In this document: positions 8,525 to 15,846 of the stretch, piece by piece | How positions within the stretch are numbered: position 1 is the first letter of the stretch | How the letters are laid out: each line of letters starts with the position of its first letter | NCBI GenBank assembly: GCA_020849655.1 | Contig: JADLFU010000133.1 | Location: 1 to 40,141 of the forward strand | Direction: 5' to 3' | Length of the DNA stretch: 40,141 bases | Source of the DNA: Polyangiaceae bacterium | GTDB lineage: Bacteria > Myxococcota_A > Polyangia > Polyangiales > Polyangiaceae | Notes under the pieces: model-generated | What the model was told of the DNA's origin: nothing | The model's input: only the letters and a program-made list of their open reading frames with translations | The model's database searches: none | Program-made: the position numbers and the translations under genes

Positions 8525-9674
8525 TCAGTCGTCGTCGGCCTGCACGACCCCGCCCTTCTTCAGCGTGCCGCCCGCGGACGCGAGCAGGTACGCCTCGAGG
8601 AAGGGATCGAGGTCCCCATCGAGCACCGCGTGGACGTCGCCCGTCTGCTCGCCCGTGCGCAGATCCTTCACGAGGCGGTACGGCATCATCACGTACGAGC
8701 GGATCTGGTTGCCCCACGCGATGTCGGTCTTGCCGGCGTTGTACTGCGCGACGGCGTCCTCGCGGCGCTGCTGCTCGATGGCGTAGAGCTTCGCCTTCAG
8801 GAGCTTCATCGCGAGCGCGCGGTTCTGGTGCTGGCTGCGCTCGGCGCGGCAGACGATGACGATGTTCGTCGGCAGGTGCTTCAGGCGCACCGCCGTCTCG
8901 ACCTTGTTGACGTTCTGCCCGCCCTTGCCGCCGGCGCGCATCGTCGTGATCTCGACCTCCTCGGGCTTCACCTCGATGTCGATCTCGTCCTCGATGTCGG
9001 GCGTCACGTCGACCGCGACGAACGCCGTCTGGCGGCGCCCCTCGGAGTCGTACGGCGAGATGCGGACGAAGCGGTGCACGCCGATCTCGGCCCGCAGGAA
9101 CCCGTACGCGTTCGGGCCCTCGATGCGGAGCGCGGCGTCGTCGAGGCACTCGCCGCCGTGGTCCTCGCTCGGCTGGATGTCGACGATCTCGACCTTGTAG
9201 CCGTGCGCGGTCGCCCAGCGCGTGTACATGCGCACCATCTCGAACGCCCAGCCCTTCGCGTCCTGGCCGCCTGAGCCCGGGTGCAGCGTGAGGATGGCGT
9301 TCGCGTGGTCGACCGGGCCGCTCAGCATGCGGCGCAGCTCGGCCTTGCGCAGGCGCGACTCGAGCTCCGGCAGCGTGCCCTCGACCTCGGCGCCCATCGC
9401 GGCGTCGCCCTCGGCCTCGGCGAGCGCGTACAGCTCGACGGCGTCGGTGACGTCCTTCGTCAGCTTGTCGGCCGACTGGAGCTTCTCCTCGACCTCGGCG
9501 CGCTTGCGCAGCAGCACCTGCGCCTTCGCAGCGTCGCTCCAGAGGTCGGGGTTGGACGCCTCGGCGTTCAGCTCCTCGAGGTGGCGGGAGAGCTTGGGGA
9601 CGTCAAAGATACCCCCTTAGCGCCTCGAGGCGCCGTGAGAGATCGGCGAGCCTGTCGCGCGTCTCGGTTGCCAT
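8525..9674 (-). CDS. prfB: Peptide chain release factor 2, expressed through a +1 programmed frameshift
   Basis: RF2 terminates translation at UGA and UAA. The gene starts at ATG 9674-9672, encodes 23 codons ending in Leu (CTT, 9608-9606), then meets an in-frame TGA (9605-9603). Skipping one T continues in the +1 frame as [12 protein letters not shown] to the stop at 8525, giving about 382 residues, the usual RF2 size. The GGQ catalytic motif sits at about residues 251-253 ([14 protein letters not shown]). The stop-recognition tripeptide is SPY (about 206-208) where the family consensus is SPF, a conservative but noteworthy change; the surrounding [15 protein letters not shown] is otherwise typical. 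RF2 autoregulates: low RF2 lets the ribosome pause at the UGA and shift frame. A broken copy of the first ~28 codons occurs at 18868-18958. Confidence 0.97.
9603..9620 (-). promoter_or_regulatory. RF2 programmed +1 frameshift site
   Basis: Read on the minus strand, the sequence is AGGGGGTATCTTTGAC. It has the internal Shine-Dalgarno-like AGGGGG, a three-base spacer (TAT), the slippery CTT codon and the UGA stop followed by C, the poor-termination context. This is base for base the arrangement known from Escherichia coli prfB. The upstream reading frame ends at this UGA and the rest of RF2 lies in the +1 frame, so the site is required for the full product. Confidence 0.97.
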
Positions 9675-9782
9675 GGTCGCGCCGATGTACCCGCTTCTCG
9701 CCGGACCGCAAGCAAATCACGGCGCGGCGCGCGGGTTTGGCTGGCCGCGCCCCGGACCGTGCTCCAACGACGCCGCGGTCCC

Positions 9783-9916
9783 GTGGTCCCGAGGGAGATT
9801 CGCCGCAAGCTTCGCCGCATCGAGATCACCACGACGGGGCTCGCGAACGATCAGCTCGCCGGCCGCTGCGCGTCGGTGGTCCGCGGGCAGGGCTCGCGCT
9901 CCGCGAGGTGCGCCGT
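9783..9916 (+). pseudogene. Truncated 5' fragment of a DUF58 gene
   Basis: From the GTG at 9783 the sequence reads VVPREIRRKLRRIEITTTGL and continues ANDQLAGRCASVVRGQG. It matches the first ~38 codons of the intact DUF58 gene at 19067. A single G is missing in the run gcaggggctc (here gcagggctc, around 9887-9893), which destroys the frame, and the homology ends about 8 codons later. No VWA-like core follows. This is a non-functional leftover of the duplication, read in the same direction as the intact gene. Confidence 0.9.
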
Positions 9917-9992
9917 GCGAGCTCGAGGCCGGTCAAGGCGATGGCGCGATTCGTCCTCACGCAGCCGGCGCGCATGCAGTAGGCCTCGCTGC

Positions 9993-10313
9993 ATGAGCTG
10001 GTACGACGTCTTCTCGAAGTTCTACGACGGTTCGCTCGAGCGCCTCTACCTCCCGTTCCGCCAGGCGGCCGCGGAGCGCCTCGCGCTCGCGCCCGGTCAG
10101 TACGTGCTCGACGCGGGCTGCGGCACCGGGCAGAGCCTCGACGTGCTGAGCCCGCCCGTCGGATCCACGGGCAAGGTGATCGGCGTCGATCTCTCGAAGG
10201 GCATGCTCGACGCAGCGAAGCGTCGCGTCGCGTCCAAGGGCTTCGGGAACGTCGAGCTCGCGCAGGGCTCCGTCCTCGAGCTCGATCGCGCGATGCTCGC
10301 GCCGCACCTCCTC
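9993..10313 (+). pseudogene. Truncated class I SAM-dependent methyltransferase
   Basis: From ATG 9993 about 105 residues match the N-terminal half of a small class I methyltransferase: MSWYDVFSKFYDGSLERLYL, then motif I VLDAGCGTGQSLDVL, an acidic GVDLSKGMLDAAKRR (motif II region) and ELAQGSVLEL. Homology breaks off after about base 10290-10313; the frame stays open to 10427 but with Pro/Arg-rich filler and none of the later motifs. A family member would normally have another 90-100 residues. I take it as a gene cut by the same rearrangements that left the repeat copies on both sides of it. An alternative is a very short methyltransferase-like protein, which I consider unlikely. Confidence 0.75.
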
Positions 10314-10741
10314 CCCACCGACCACCGCCGCCCTCGCCGTCGATGTCGCCTCGCCGCCCCACCCACGCGTCATCCCCGCGCCTTGCGGCGCAGCACTGGT
10401 GCGCGCGCACGGTCTTCGGATCGGTGACCATCGATGGCAAAGGCGCGTGCGAGCAGCTCGGTCCCGCTTCTCGCCGGACCGCAAGCAAGTCACGGCGCGG
10501 CGCGCGGGTTTGGCTGGCCGCGCCCCGGACCGTGCTCCAACGACGCCGCGGTCCCGTGGTTCGTCGAGGAGCGCGCGCCTACAGGCGAAGCGTGGTCCTC
10601 TCGGTGGTGGTGGCCCTCGCGCTGGGCTGCGGCGCAAGCGGCTCACGACGCTCGCGCAGGTCTTCTCGATCCACCGCCACGAAGCGTCGGCGGGGCTCGC
10701 GCCCGACCTCGCGGGGTTCGCAGGGCGAGTACAGTCCCCTC
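10314..10741 (+). other. Rearranged non-coding stretch before the SNF2 gene
   Basis: About 430 bases between the broken methyltransferase and the SNF2 start. It contains the third repeat copy (10463-10560). Directly after it, at 10583-10648, is a short in-frame stretch RRSVVLSVVVALALGCGASG that resembles a lipoprotein signal peptide with Cys at 10628, followed by Arg/Ser-rich nonsense. The GTG at 10556 (equivalent to the DUF58 start codon) is in frame with both the signal-like stretch and the SNF2 gene. I regard the stretch as another gene-start remnant rather than the true N-terminus of the SNF2 protein, because a lipidated helicase makes no sense. Confidence 0.5.
10463..10560 (+). repeat. 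Third, 98 bp copy of the prfB/DUF58 intergenic repeat
   Basis: Bases 10463-10560 equal 9690-9787 except for one substitution (A to G at 10489). The copy carries the intergenic spacer and ends just after the DUF58 GTG start codon; none of prfB is included. It is much closer to the left copy (1 of 98) than to the right copy (about 12 of 98), so it arose later and from the left one. It lies 182 bases upstream of the SNF2 start in the orientation in which the original drives DUF58. Confidence 0.93.
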
Positions 10742-13700
10742 GTGAGCAGAACTCGCCCGTCGAGCACGAGAGCTACGCGCGAGCAGCGACATGACAGGCT
10801 CGCCGAGCTCGAAGGTCGCGAGCGGGCCATCGTGGAGCTCGTCTCGGTGTTCTTCGAAGGGGTCCCTCGGACGGACCTCGCCAGCGCGCTCGGTCGCGTC
10901 GAGGAGCGCGTGCAGGGACGTGCGCCTCGCGGCGCGGAGATCCTGCCGCTCCTCGAGTCGCTCGCGGCGCGAGGCTGGCTCGTCGGAGATCCGCAGTGGC
11001 GGGTGCAGCCGGACCTCGCGCACGGCGTGACGCTCGAGCTCGCGGGCCAGGGTCGGCTCGCGTCGATGGCCGAGGCCGTGCGCGCGGTGTGGCCGGCGGT
11101 GCCGGCGGAGCGCGCGGGGTGGTGGACCTTCGTGCGTGAGGCGCGCATCGAGCTCTACAAGGGGAACTGGGAGGCCGCGCGCGAGCGTGCGGTCGATGGG
11201 ATGTTCACGGAGATCTGCCATCCCTTCGATCGCGCCTGGGTTGCCGCACTGCCAGCCGATCTGCGCGTTCGAGCGCTGAGCGAGGTGCTCGACGCCTCGG
11301 TCCGCGCGCTCTCGGACCGGAGCGACGCGCTCGAGCTCCTCGAGGCGAGCTGGCGGGATGACGCCGACCAGGTGAGCGATGGTAGTCACCATCTCCTCGT
11401 CGAGCAGCTCCTCCTGCGCGGCAGGCTCGAGGACGCGGCGCGAGTCCTTCGCGGGCGCACGTCGGTTCAAGCGGAGGTCTGCGCCGGCCGGCTGCTCGCG
11501 GTCCAGGGCAAGTGGAGCGAGGCGAACGCCGCGTACGAGCATGCGCTCACGAGCTACCTGAAGAAGGTCGGCAAGCGTAGCCCGTTCTTCCCCGATCGAG
11601 GTGGCCTCTTCTTCGTCCTCTCGCTCCTCGCGGCCGGCGGGCCCAAGAACCTGACGCGCGCCAAGCAGCTCGCGACGAGCGCCCAGCGCAAGGACGTGAG
11701 CAGCTACCCCGGCGCGCACGCCATCCTGGCCGAGGCCGCGTCGGTGCTCACAGGCGAGCGTGACGCCGAGTTCGTCCGCTACATCGGCGACGGGCTCCGT
11801 GTCGAAGACATGGACCCCGTCGCGCTCTTGCTGAGCATCGCCGCCGCGCAGTGGATCGGGAGCGCGGTCGACGCAGAGGCTCGAGCCGAGCTCGCCAAGC
11901 GCAGCGTGGCGGCGGACGCCGCGGGCTATGCGTGGATCGCGACGCAGGCCGCGGATGCGGTGCTCGCGGCGGGCGGCGAGGACCCGGACGGGCGCCTGTC
12001 CTCGCTGCGCGCAGGCCTCGTGGGGTGCAGCGTCACGCGCGCCGTGACCCGCAAGGAGAGCTGGTCGGAGTCCCTCGATGCCCTGCTCGAGATCGCGACG
12101 CCTGCGCGGTCGCGGCGCGCGCCCGAGGCCGCCGAGCCCACGAGCGCGACGCGGCTCGCGTGGGTCGTCGCGGAGAACACCTGGGGCTTCTCCGTCACCC
12201 CGCGCGAGCAGTCACGCACCAAGAGCAGCTGGTCCAAGGGACGCCCGGTGGCGCTCGAGCGCCTCGCGACCGAGTCAGCCGCGATGGACTTCCTCACCAG
12301 GTCGGACAGGGCGGCGTGCGCTGCGATCGAGCAGCATGTGGAGACGCGGTACTACGGCCGTTACCGCAACGTGTCCTACACGCTCGACGCCGCGGCCGCG
12401 CTCCGTGCCCTCCTGGGCGCGACCAACGTGTTCACGGAAGTCCGAGGTGAGCTCGTGCCGCTCGAGGTCCGCGAGCGCCAGGCCAAGCTGAAGGTGGAGC
12501 GCGTGGCGGCGGCGGGAGGCTTCCGGATCCGGCTCGATCCGATGCCGAGGCACGACCGCGAGACGACCATGCTCGCGAGCGCAGGACCGACGACGCTCGA
12601 GATCGTCGAGCTCGGGGACGAGCACCGCGAGATCGCGAAGGTGCTCGGAAAGAAGGGGCTCGAGCTACCCGCGACGTCGGAGCTTCGCGTCCGGGAGGTC
12701 TTGGCGGCGCTGTCTCGGATCGTTCCGTCGGACGCCGAGCTCGGCCCGGGAAACGCCTCGACGCCAGCGTGTCGCGAGTCCGGCGACCTCGTCGCCGCCG
12801 ACCCTGCGCCGACGTTCCTCGCCCGCCCGCTCGGCGAGGGCGTCACGCTCCAGGCGATCGTCCGCCCGCTCGGGATCGGCGGGCCTACCCTCCCGCCGGG
12901 CGGTGGCGGAACAGCCACGTTCGCGGAGATCGACGCGAGGCGTGTCCGCGCCGAGCGCGATCTCGCGGAGGAGGCGCGACAGCTCTCGACCGTGATCGAC
13001 TCCTGTCCCGCGATCGCATCGGCAGAGCGCTCCGAGGCCGGCCATGCGCTGCGCGATCACGACGCCGCCCTCTCGGCGCTCGTCGAGCTGCGCGCGGCCA
13101 AGGCGCGCGTCGAGTGGCCCGACGGCGGCGCGATCGACGTCACGGACGAGGTCGCTCCGCGCGCGCTCGCGATCTCGCTGCGCGCGACCGCCGAGGGCTT
13201 CGAGGCCGACGGAACGCTCGATGTCCCGGGCGGGCGGGCGCTCGCCCTCTCCACCGTGCTCGGCTACCTCGACGCGTCGCCGGGACGCTTCCTCCGGCTC
13301 GCTGATGGCCGCTACCTCGCGCTGAGCCGCGACATCCGCCGACGTCTCGACGAGCTCCGAGCGCTCGGTGAGCGAGGTGCCAAGCGCCTGCGGTTCCACC
13401 CGCTCCTCGTCCCCGAGGTCGAGGAGGCGCTCGACGGGGCGCGCCTCGACGCCGACCAGCCCTGGCGCGCGCAGCGCGATCGTCTCACCGCCACCGGCGT
13501 CGAGAGCGAGGTGCCGTCCACGTTCCGCGGCGAGCTGCGCGCGTTCCAGCTCGACGGCTTCCGCTGGCTCGCGCGCCTGGGTCGCTGGGGCGCGGGCGCT
13601 TGCCTCGCCGACGAGATGGGCCTCGGCAAGACCGTCCAAGTCCTCGCGCTCCTCCTCTCGCGCGCGCCCGAGGGGCCGAGCCTCGTCGTGGCCCCGACGT

Positions 13701-14977
13701 CGGTCCTCTCGAATTGGGCGGAGCACGCGGCGCGCTTCGCGCCGACCCTCCGCGTGCGCACGTACGCGGGCGAGGATCGCGCCGGCACGCTCTCGGGCCT
13801 CGGGGCGTTCGACTTGGTGCTGACGAGCTACACGCTCCTCTCGACGGATGTCGACGCGCTCGCGGCCCTCCGGTTCGTGGTCGCCGTCATGGACGAGGCG
13901 CAGGCGATCAAGAACCCCGATTCGCAGCGGGCCCAGGCCGCTTGCCGGCTCGTCGCGGAGCAGCGCGTCGTCGTCACCGGGACGCCCGTCGAGAATCGGC
14001 TCGAGGATCTCTTCAGCCTCTTCCGCTTCGCGAGCCCCGGCCTCCTCGGGACGCGCGCGAGCTTCGATGTCCGCTTCGCTCGGCCCATCGAGCAGGGGCA
14101 CGATCGCGCCGCGCGCGAGCGCCTCCGCCGCATGGTGAGGCCGTTCCTCCTGCGTCGCACCAAGACGAGCGTGCTCGAGGAGCTGCCCGCGCGCACCGAG
14201 GTCACGCTGCGGGTCGAGCTCGCGCGCCGGGAGGTGGCGCTCTACGAAGCGATCCGCGAAGAGGCGCTCCGCGGGCTCGAGGCAGAGGGCGGGCTCGAGG
14301 CAGAGCGGGGCGGACCGAGTCGCCGCATGCACCTCCTGGCCGCGATCACCCGCCTCAGGCGCGCAGCGTGCAGCGAGCGGCTCGTCCTGCCGAGCGAGCA
14401 GCCGCGTCCGTCGCGCGGTCGATCACGGGCCTCTGCCGCGAAGGACGTCGCCGCGAGCGCGACGAGCGCGAAGCTCGAGGCGCTCGGGGACCTCCTCGAC
14501 GAGATCCTGCCGAACAAGCACAAGGCGCTCGTCTTCAGCCAGTTCGTCGATCACCTCGCGCTCGTGAAGGAACTCCTCGACGCTCGAGGGATCTCGCATC
14601 TCTACCTCGACGGCGGCACACCGCGCGCGAAGCGCAGCGAGGCGATCGATGCGTTCCAGGCGGGGCGCGCGGACGTCTTCCTGATCAGCCTGAAGGCCGG
14701 GGGCTTCGGGCTCAACCTCACCGCTGCCGACTACGTGATCCACATGGACCCGTGGTGGAACCCCGCAGTCGAGGACCAAGCCTCCGATCGCGCGCACCGC
14801 ATCGGACAGGCCCGCCCCGTGACCATCTACCGCATCGTCGCGAAGGACACGATCGAGGACCGCATCGTCGCCCTGCACCGCGACAAGCGCGAGCTCGCCG
14901 ACGCCCTCCTCGACGGCGCCGAGAGCCCCGCGCGATTGGGCGAGGAGGCCCTGCTCGAGCTGATCCGCGCTCGATGA
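10742..14977 (+). CDS. Large SNF2/HepA-family DNA-dependent ATPase
   Basis: 1411 residues from GTG 10742; the open frame runs further upstream, but there it crosses the repeat and has non-coding composition. GTG 10833 is another possible start. The last ~480 residues are a full SNF2 motor: DEMGLGKT (Walker A, about residue 956), TSYTLL, DEAQAIKN (Walker B, about 1051), TGTPVENRLEDLFSL, then SLKAGGFGLNLT and DRAHRIGQ of the second RecA lobe. The usual Thr in AGGTGLNLT is Phe here. The preceding ~900 residues are mostly helical, with a TPR-like part (about 150-400) and the beta-rich SNF2-associated region before the motor. Such proteins remodel protein-DNA or polymerase-DNA complexes, and related ATPases occur in phage-defence loci, but no nuclease or methylase partner is intact here. 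It lies inside the block flanked by the duplicated junction. Confidence 0.9.
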   Translation: MSRTRPSSTRATREQRHDRLAELEGRERAIVELVSVFFEGVPRTDLASALGRVEERVQGRAPRGAEILPLLESLAARGWLVGDPQWRVQPDLAHGVTLELAGQGRLASMAEAVRAVWPAVPAERAGWWTFVREARIELYKGNWEAARERAVDGMFTEICHPFDRAWVAALPADLRVRALSEVLDASVRALSDRSDALELLEASWRDDADQVSDGSHHLLVEQLLLRGRLEDAARVLRGRTSVQAEVCAGRLLAVQGKWSEANAAYEHALTSYLKKVGKRSPFFPDRGGLFFVLSLLAAGGPKNLTRAKQLATSAQRKDVSSYPGAHAILAEAASVLTGERDAEFVRYIGDGLRVEDMDPVALLLSIAAAQWIGSAVDAEARAELAKRSVAADAAGYAWIATQAADAVLAAGGEDPDGRLSSLRAGLVGCSVTRAVTRKESWSESLDALLEIATPARSRRAPEAAEPTSATRLAWVVAENTWGFSVTPREQSRTKSSWSKGRPVALERLATESAAMDFLTRSDRAACAAIEQHVETRYYGRYRNVSYTLDAAAALRALLGATNVFTEVRGELVPLEVRERQAKLKVERVAAAGGFRIRLDPMPRHDRETTMLASAGPTTLEIVELGDEHREIAKVLGKKGLELPATSELRVREVLAALSRIVPSDAELGPGNASTPACRESGDLVAADPAPTFLARPLGEGVTLQAIVRPLGIGGPTLPPGGGGTATFAEIDARRVRAERDLAEEARQLSTVIDSCPAIASAERSEAGHALRDHDAALSALVELRAAKARVEWPDGGAIDVTDEVAPRALAISLRATAEGFEADGTLDVPGGRALALSTVLGYLDASPGRFLRLADGRYLALSRDIRRRLDELRALGERGAKRLRFHPLLVPEVEEALDGARLDADQPWRAQRDRLTATGVESEVPSTFRGELRAFQLDGFRWLARLGRWGAGACLADEMGLGKTVQVLALLLSRAPEGPSLVVAPTSVLSNWAEHAARFAPTLRVRTYAGEDRAGTLSGLGAFDLVLTSYTLLSTDVDALAALRFVVAVMDEAQAIKNPDSQRAQAACRLVAEQRVVVTGTPVENRLEDLFSLFRFASPGLLGTRASFDVRFARPIEQGHDRAARERLRRMVRPFLLRRTKTSVLEELPARTEVTLRVELARREVALYEAIREEALRGLEAEGGLEAERGGPSRRMHLLAAITRLRRAACSERLVLPSEQPRPSRGRSRASAAKDVAASATSAKLEALGDLLDEILPNKHKALVFSQFVDHLALVKELLDARGISHLYLDGGTPRAKRSEAIDAFQAGRADVFLISLKAGGFGLNLTAADYVIHMDPWWNPAVEDQASDRAHRIGQARPVTIYRIVAKDTIEDRIVALHRDKRELADALLDGAESPARLGEEALLELIRAR

Positions 14978-15284
14978 GCGATTCCTCCTGGAGCCTGCGA
15001 GGTCGAGGTCGTCGAGAACGGCAGGCTGGTGGGCGCCGCCGAAGCTCTCTTCGCCTAGGCGACGCTCCGGCGGGTCGCCGAGTTCGTCGGGTGAACGCCG
15101 AGGTTCGTGACTCCAAGGGTGGCGCCGCCGGCCGGCGAATATGCCGTGCTCCGCGGCGCACAGGCTCGCCGCGGCGCCAAGAGCCCGAGCGGCAGCGGGT
15201 TGATTTCCCATCCCGCACATCCCGCACCTGGAAAAACGCTAAGAGTTACTGGGCGCTAACGATGATTGGAGGAGGAATGCGACC
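14978..15284 (+). other. Intergenic region with possible gene remnant and 9-bp direct repeat
   Basis: An ATGAGCGATTCC start overlaps the SNF2 stop at 14974. After about eight codons (MSDSSWSL) a one-base change of frame leads to EVEVVENGRLVGAAEALFA and a TAG at 15056, which reads like the end of a real protein. It may be a collapsed downstream gene; confidence is low. Further right, ATCCCGCAC is repeated perfectly in tandem at 15210-15218 and 15219-15227, in a slightly AT-richer stretch just upstream of the next gene, and could be an operator. The Shine-Dalgarno sequence of the next gene ends the region. Confidence 0.4.
15268..15275 (+). promoter_or_regulatory. Strong ribosome-binding site (GGAGGAGG)
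   Basis: GGAGGAGG ends nine bases before the TTG at 15285. It decides the start of the lipoprotein gene below: the TTG opens a frame with a perfect lipoprotein signal, whereas the nearer ATG at 15277 opens a two-codon frame only. Confidence 0.75.
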
Positions 15285-15825
15285 TTGAAATCGAGATGGT
15301 GGACACTGTGCTTTGGGCTGCTCGTGGTCGGGTGTTCGTCTTCGAGCGGCGACGGCGAGGGAGCGGGCGGCGGGGGGTAATTTCCCGGGGAGCGGAGGAA
15401 CCAGCGGCGGAGGGAGCGGAGGGAGCGGAGGGAGCGGCGGCGGCGACTCCACGACGTGCCCTCCGCAGGTGGTCGCTCCGGCGCTGTCGGGAGGGTGCGT
15501 GCCTCAGATCGTGACACCCCGCGCCTGCGAGGCGATCGACCTCTCGGGAGGGCGGACGTACGAGATCGGGTGGACCACGAACGGCACCGGCTGTGAGACG
15601 CCCTGGAAGCTCTGCGTGGTGGGGAGCCCCGCGACCGAAGCGAACGGCGGATGCGTCGAGCTGTCGACGGACGTGACGCAGGGGATCAGCTCCACCGGCG
15701 GGGTCATCCGGTTGAACGCGAGCAACCTCACCGGGATCACGAGCGACACCGGCTACTACCACCTGGTCATCGCGAGCTTCTACGGCTCCCACAACGGCTC
15801 GGTCGCGTTCCGCCCGATCTTCTAG
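15285..15825 (+). pseudogene. Lipoprotein gene interrupted by a frameshift at a G6 tract
   Basis: From TTG 15285 the frame encodes LKSRWWTLCFGLLVVGCSSS, a lipoprotein signal with lipobox VVGC, then GDGEGAGGGG and a TAA at 15378. The continuation lies in the next frame: NFPGSGGTSGGGSGG and a ~130-residue domain with paired cysteines (CPPQVV, GGCVPQ, RACEAIDLSGG) ending HNGSVAFRPIF at 15825. The Gly-rich linker is split exactly at the G run 15372-15377; one G fewer would join the halves into an intact ~180-residue lipoprotein. Possibilities are a recent mutation, a sequencing error, or slippage-controlled expression. The product would be a surface lipoprotein of unknown role. It faces the MopE-like gene convergently with 21 bases between them, containing the palindrome CGCTCGAGCG. 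Confidence 0.75.
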
Positions 15826-15846
15826 GCGGCGCGCTCGAGCGGCGTG

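Larger units (their letters stand above)
9587..9916 (+). repeat. Left copy of the ~330 bp prfB/DUF58 junction duplication
   Basis: This stretch covers the first ~29 codons of prfB (minus strand), the 108-base intergenic gap and about 44 codons of a DUF58 gene start (plus strand). It aligns along its whole length with 18868-19199. In the best-conserved 98 bases (9690-9787 against 18974-19071) I count 12 mismatches by eye. Here the prfB side is intact and the DUF58 side is broken; in the right copy the reverse holds. Similarity stops at GTGCGCC near 9916. Confidence 0.93.

Noticed and set aside
10343-10741. N-terminal extension of the SNF2 protein by about 130 residues
   Set aside because: The extension crosses the third repeat copy and a lipoprotein-signal-like scrap and has Arg/Ser-rich non-coding composition; coding character starts near 10742-10800.
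10632-10790. Stretch reading RRKRLTTLAQVFSIHRHEAS on the plus strand, considered as a transposase or helicase remnant
   Set aside because: No motif that I can assign, and it lies in the disturbed region between repeat and SNF2 gene; too weak to list.
15828-15846. Palindrome CGCTCGAGCG between convergent genes considered as bidirectional terminator
   Set aside because: Only ten bases, no flanking T/A tracts; mentioned under the lipoprotein gene but not called.
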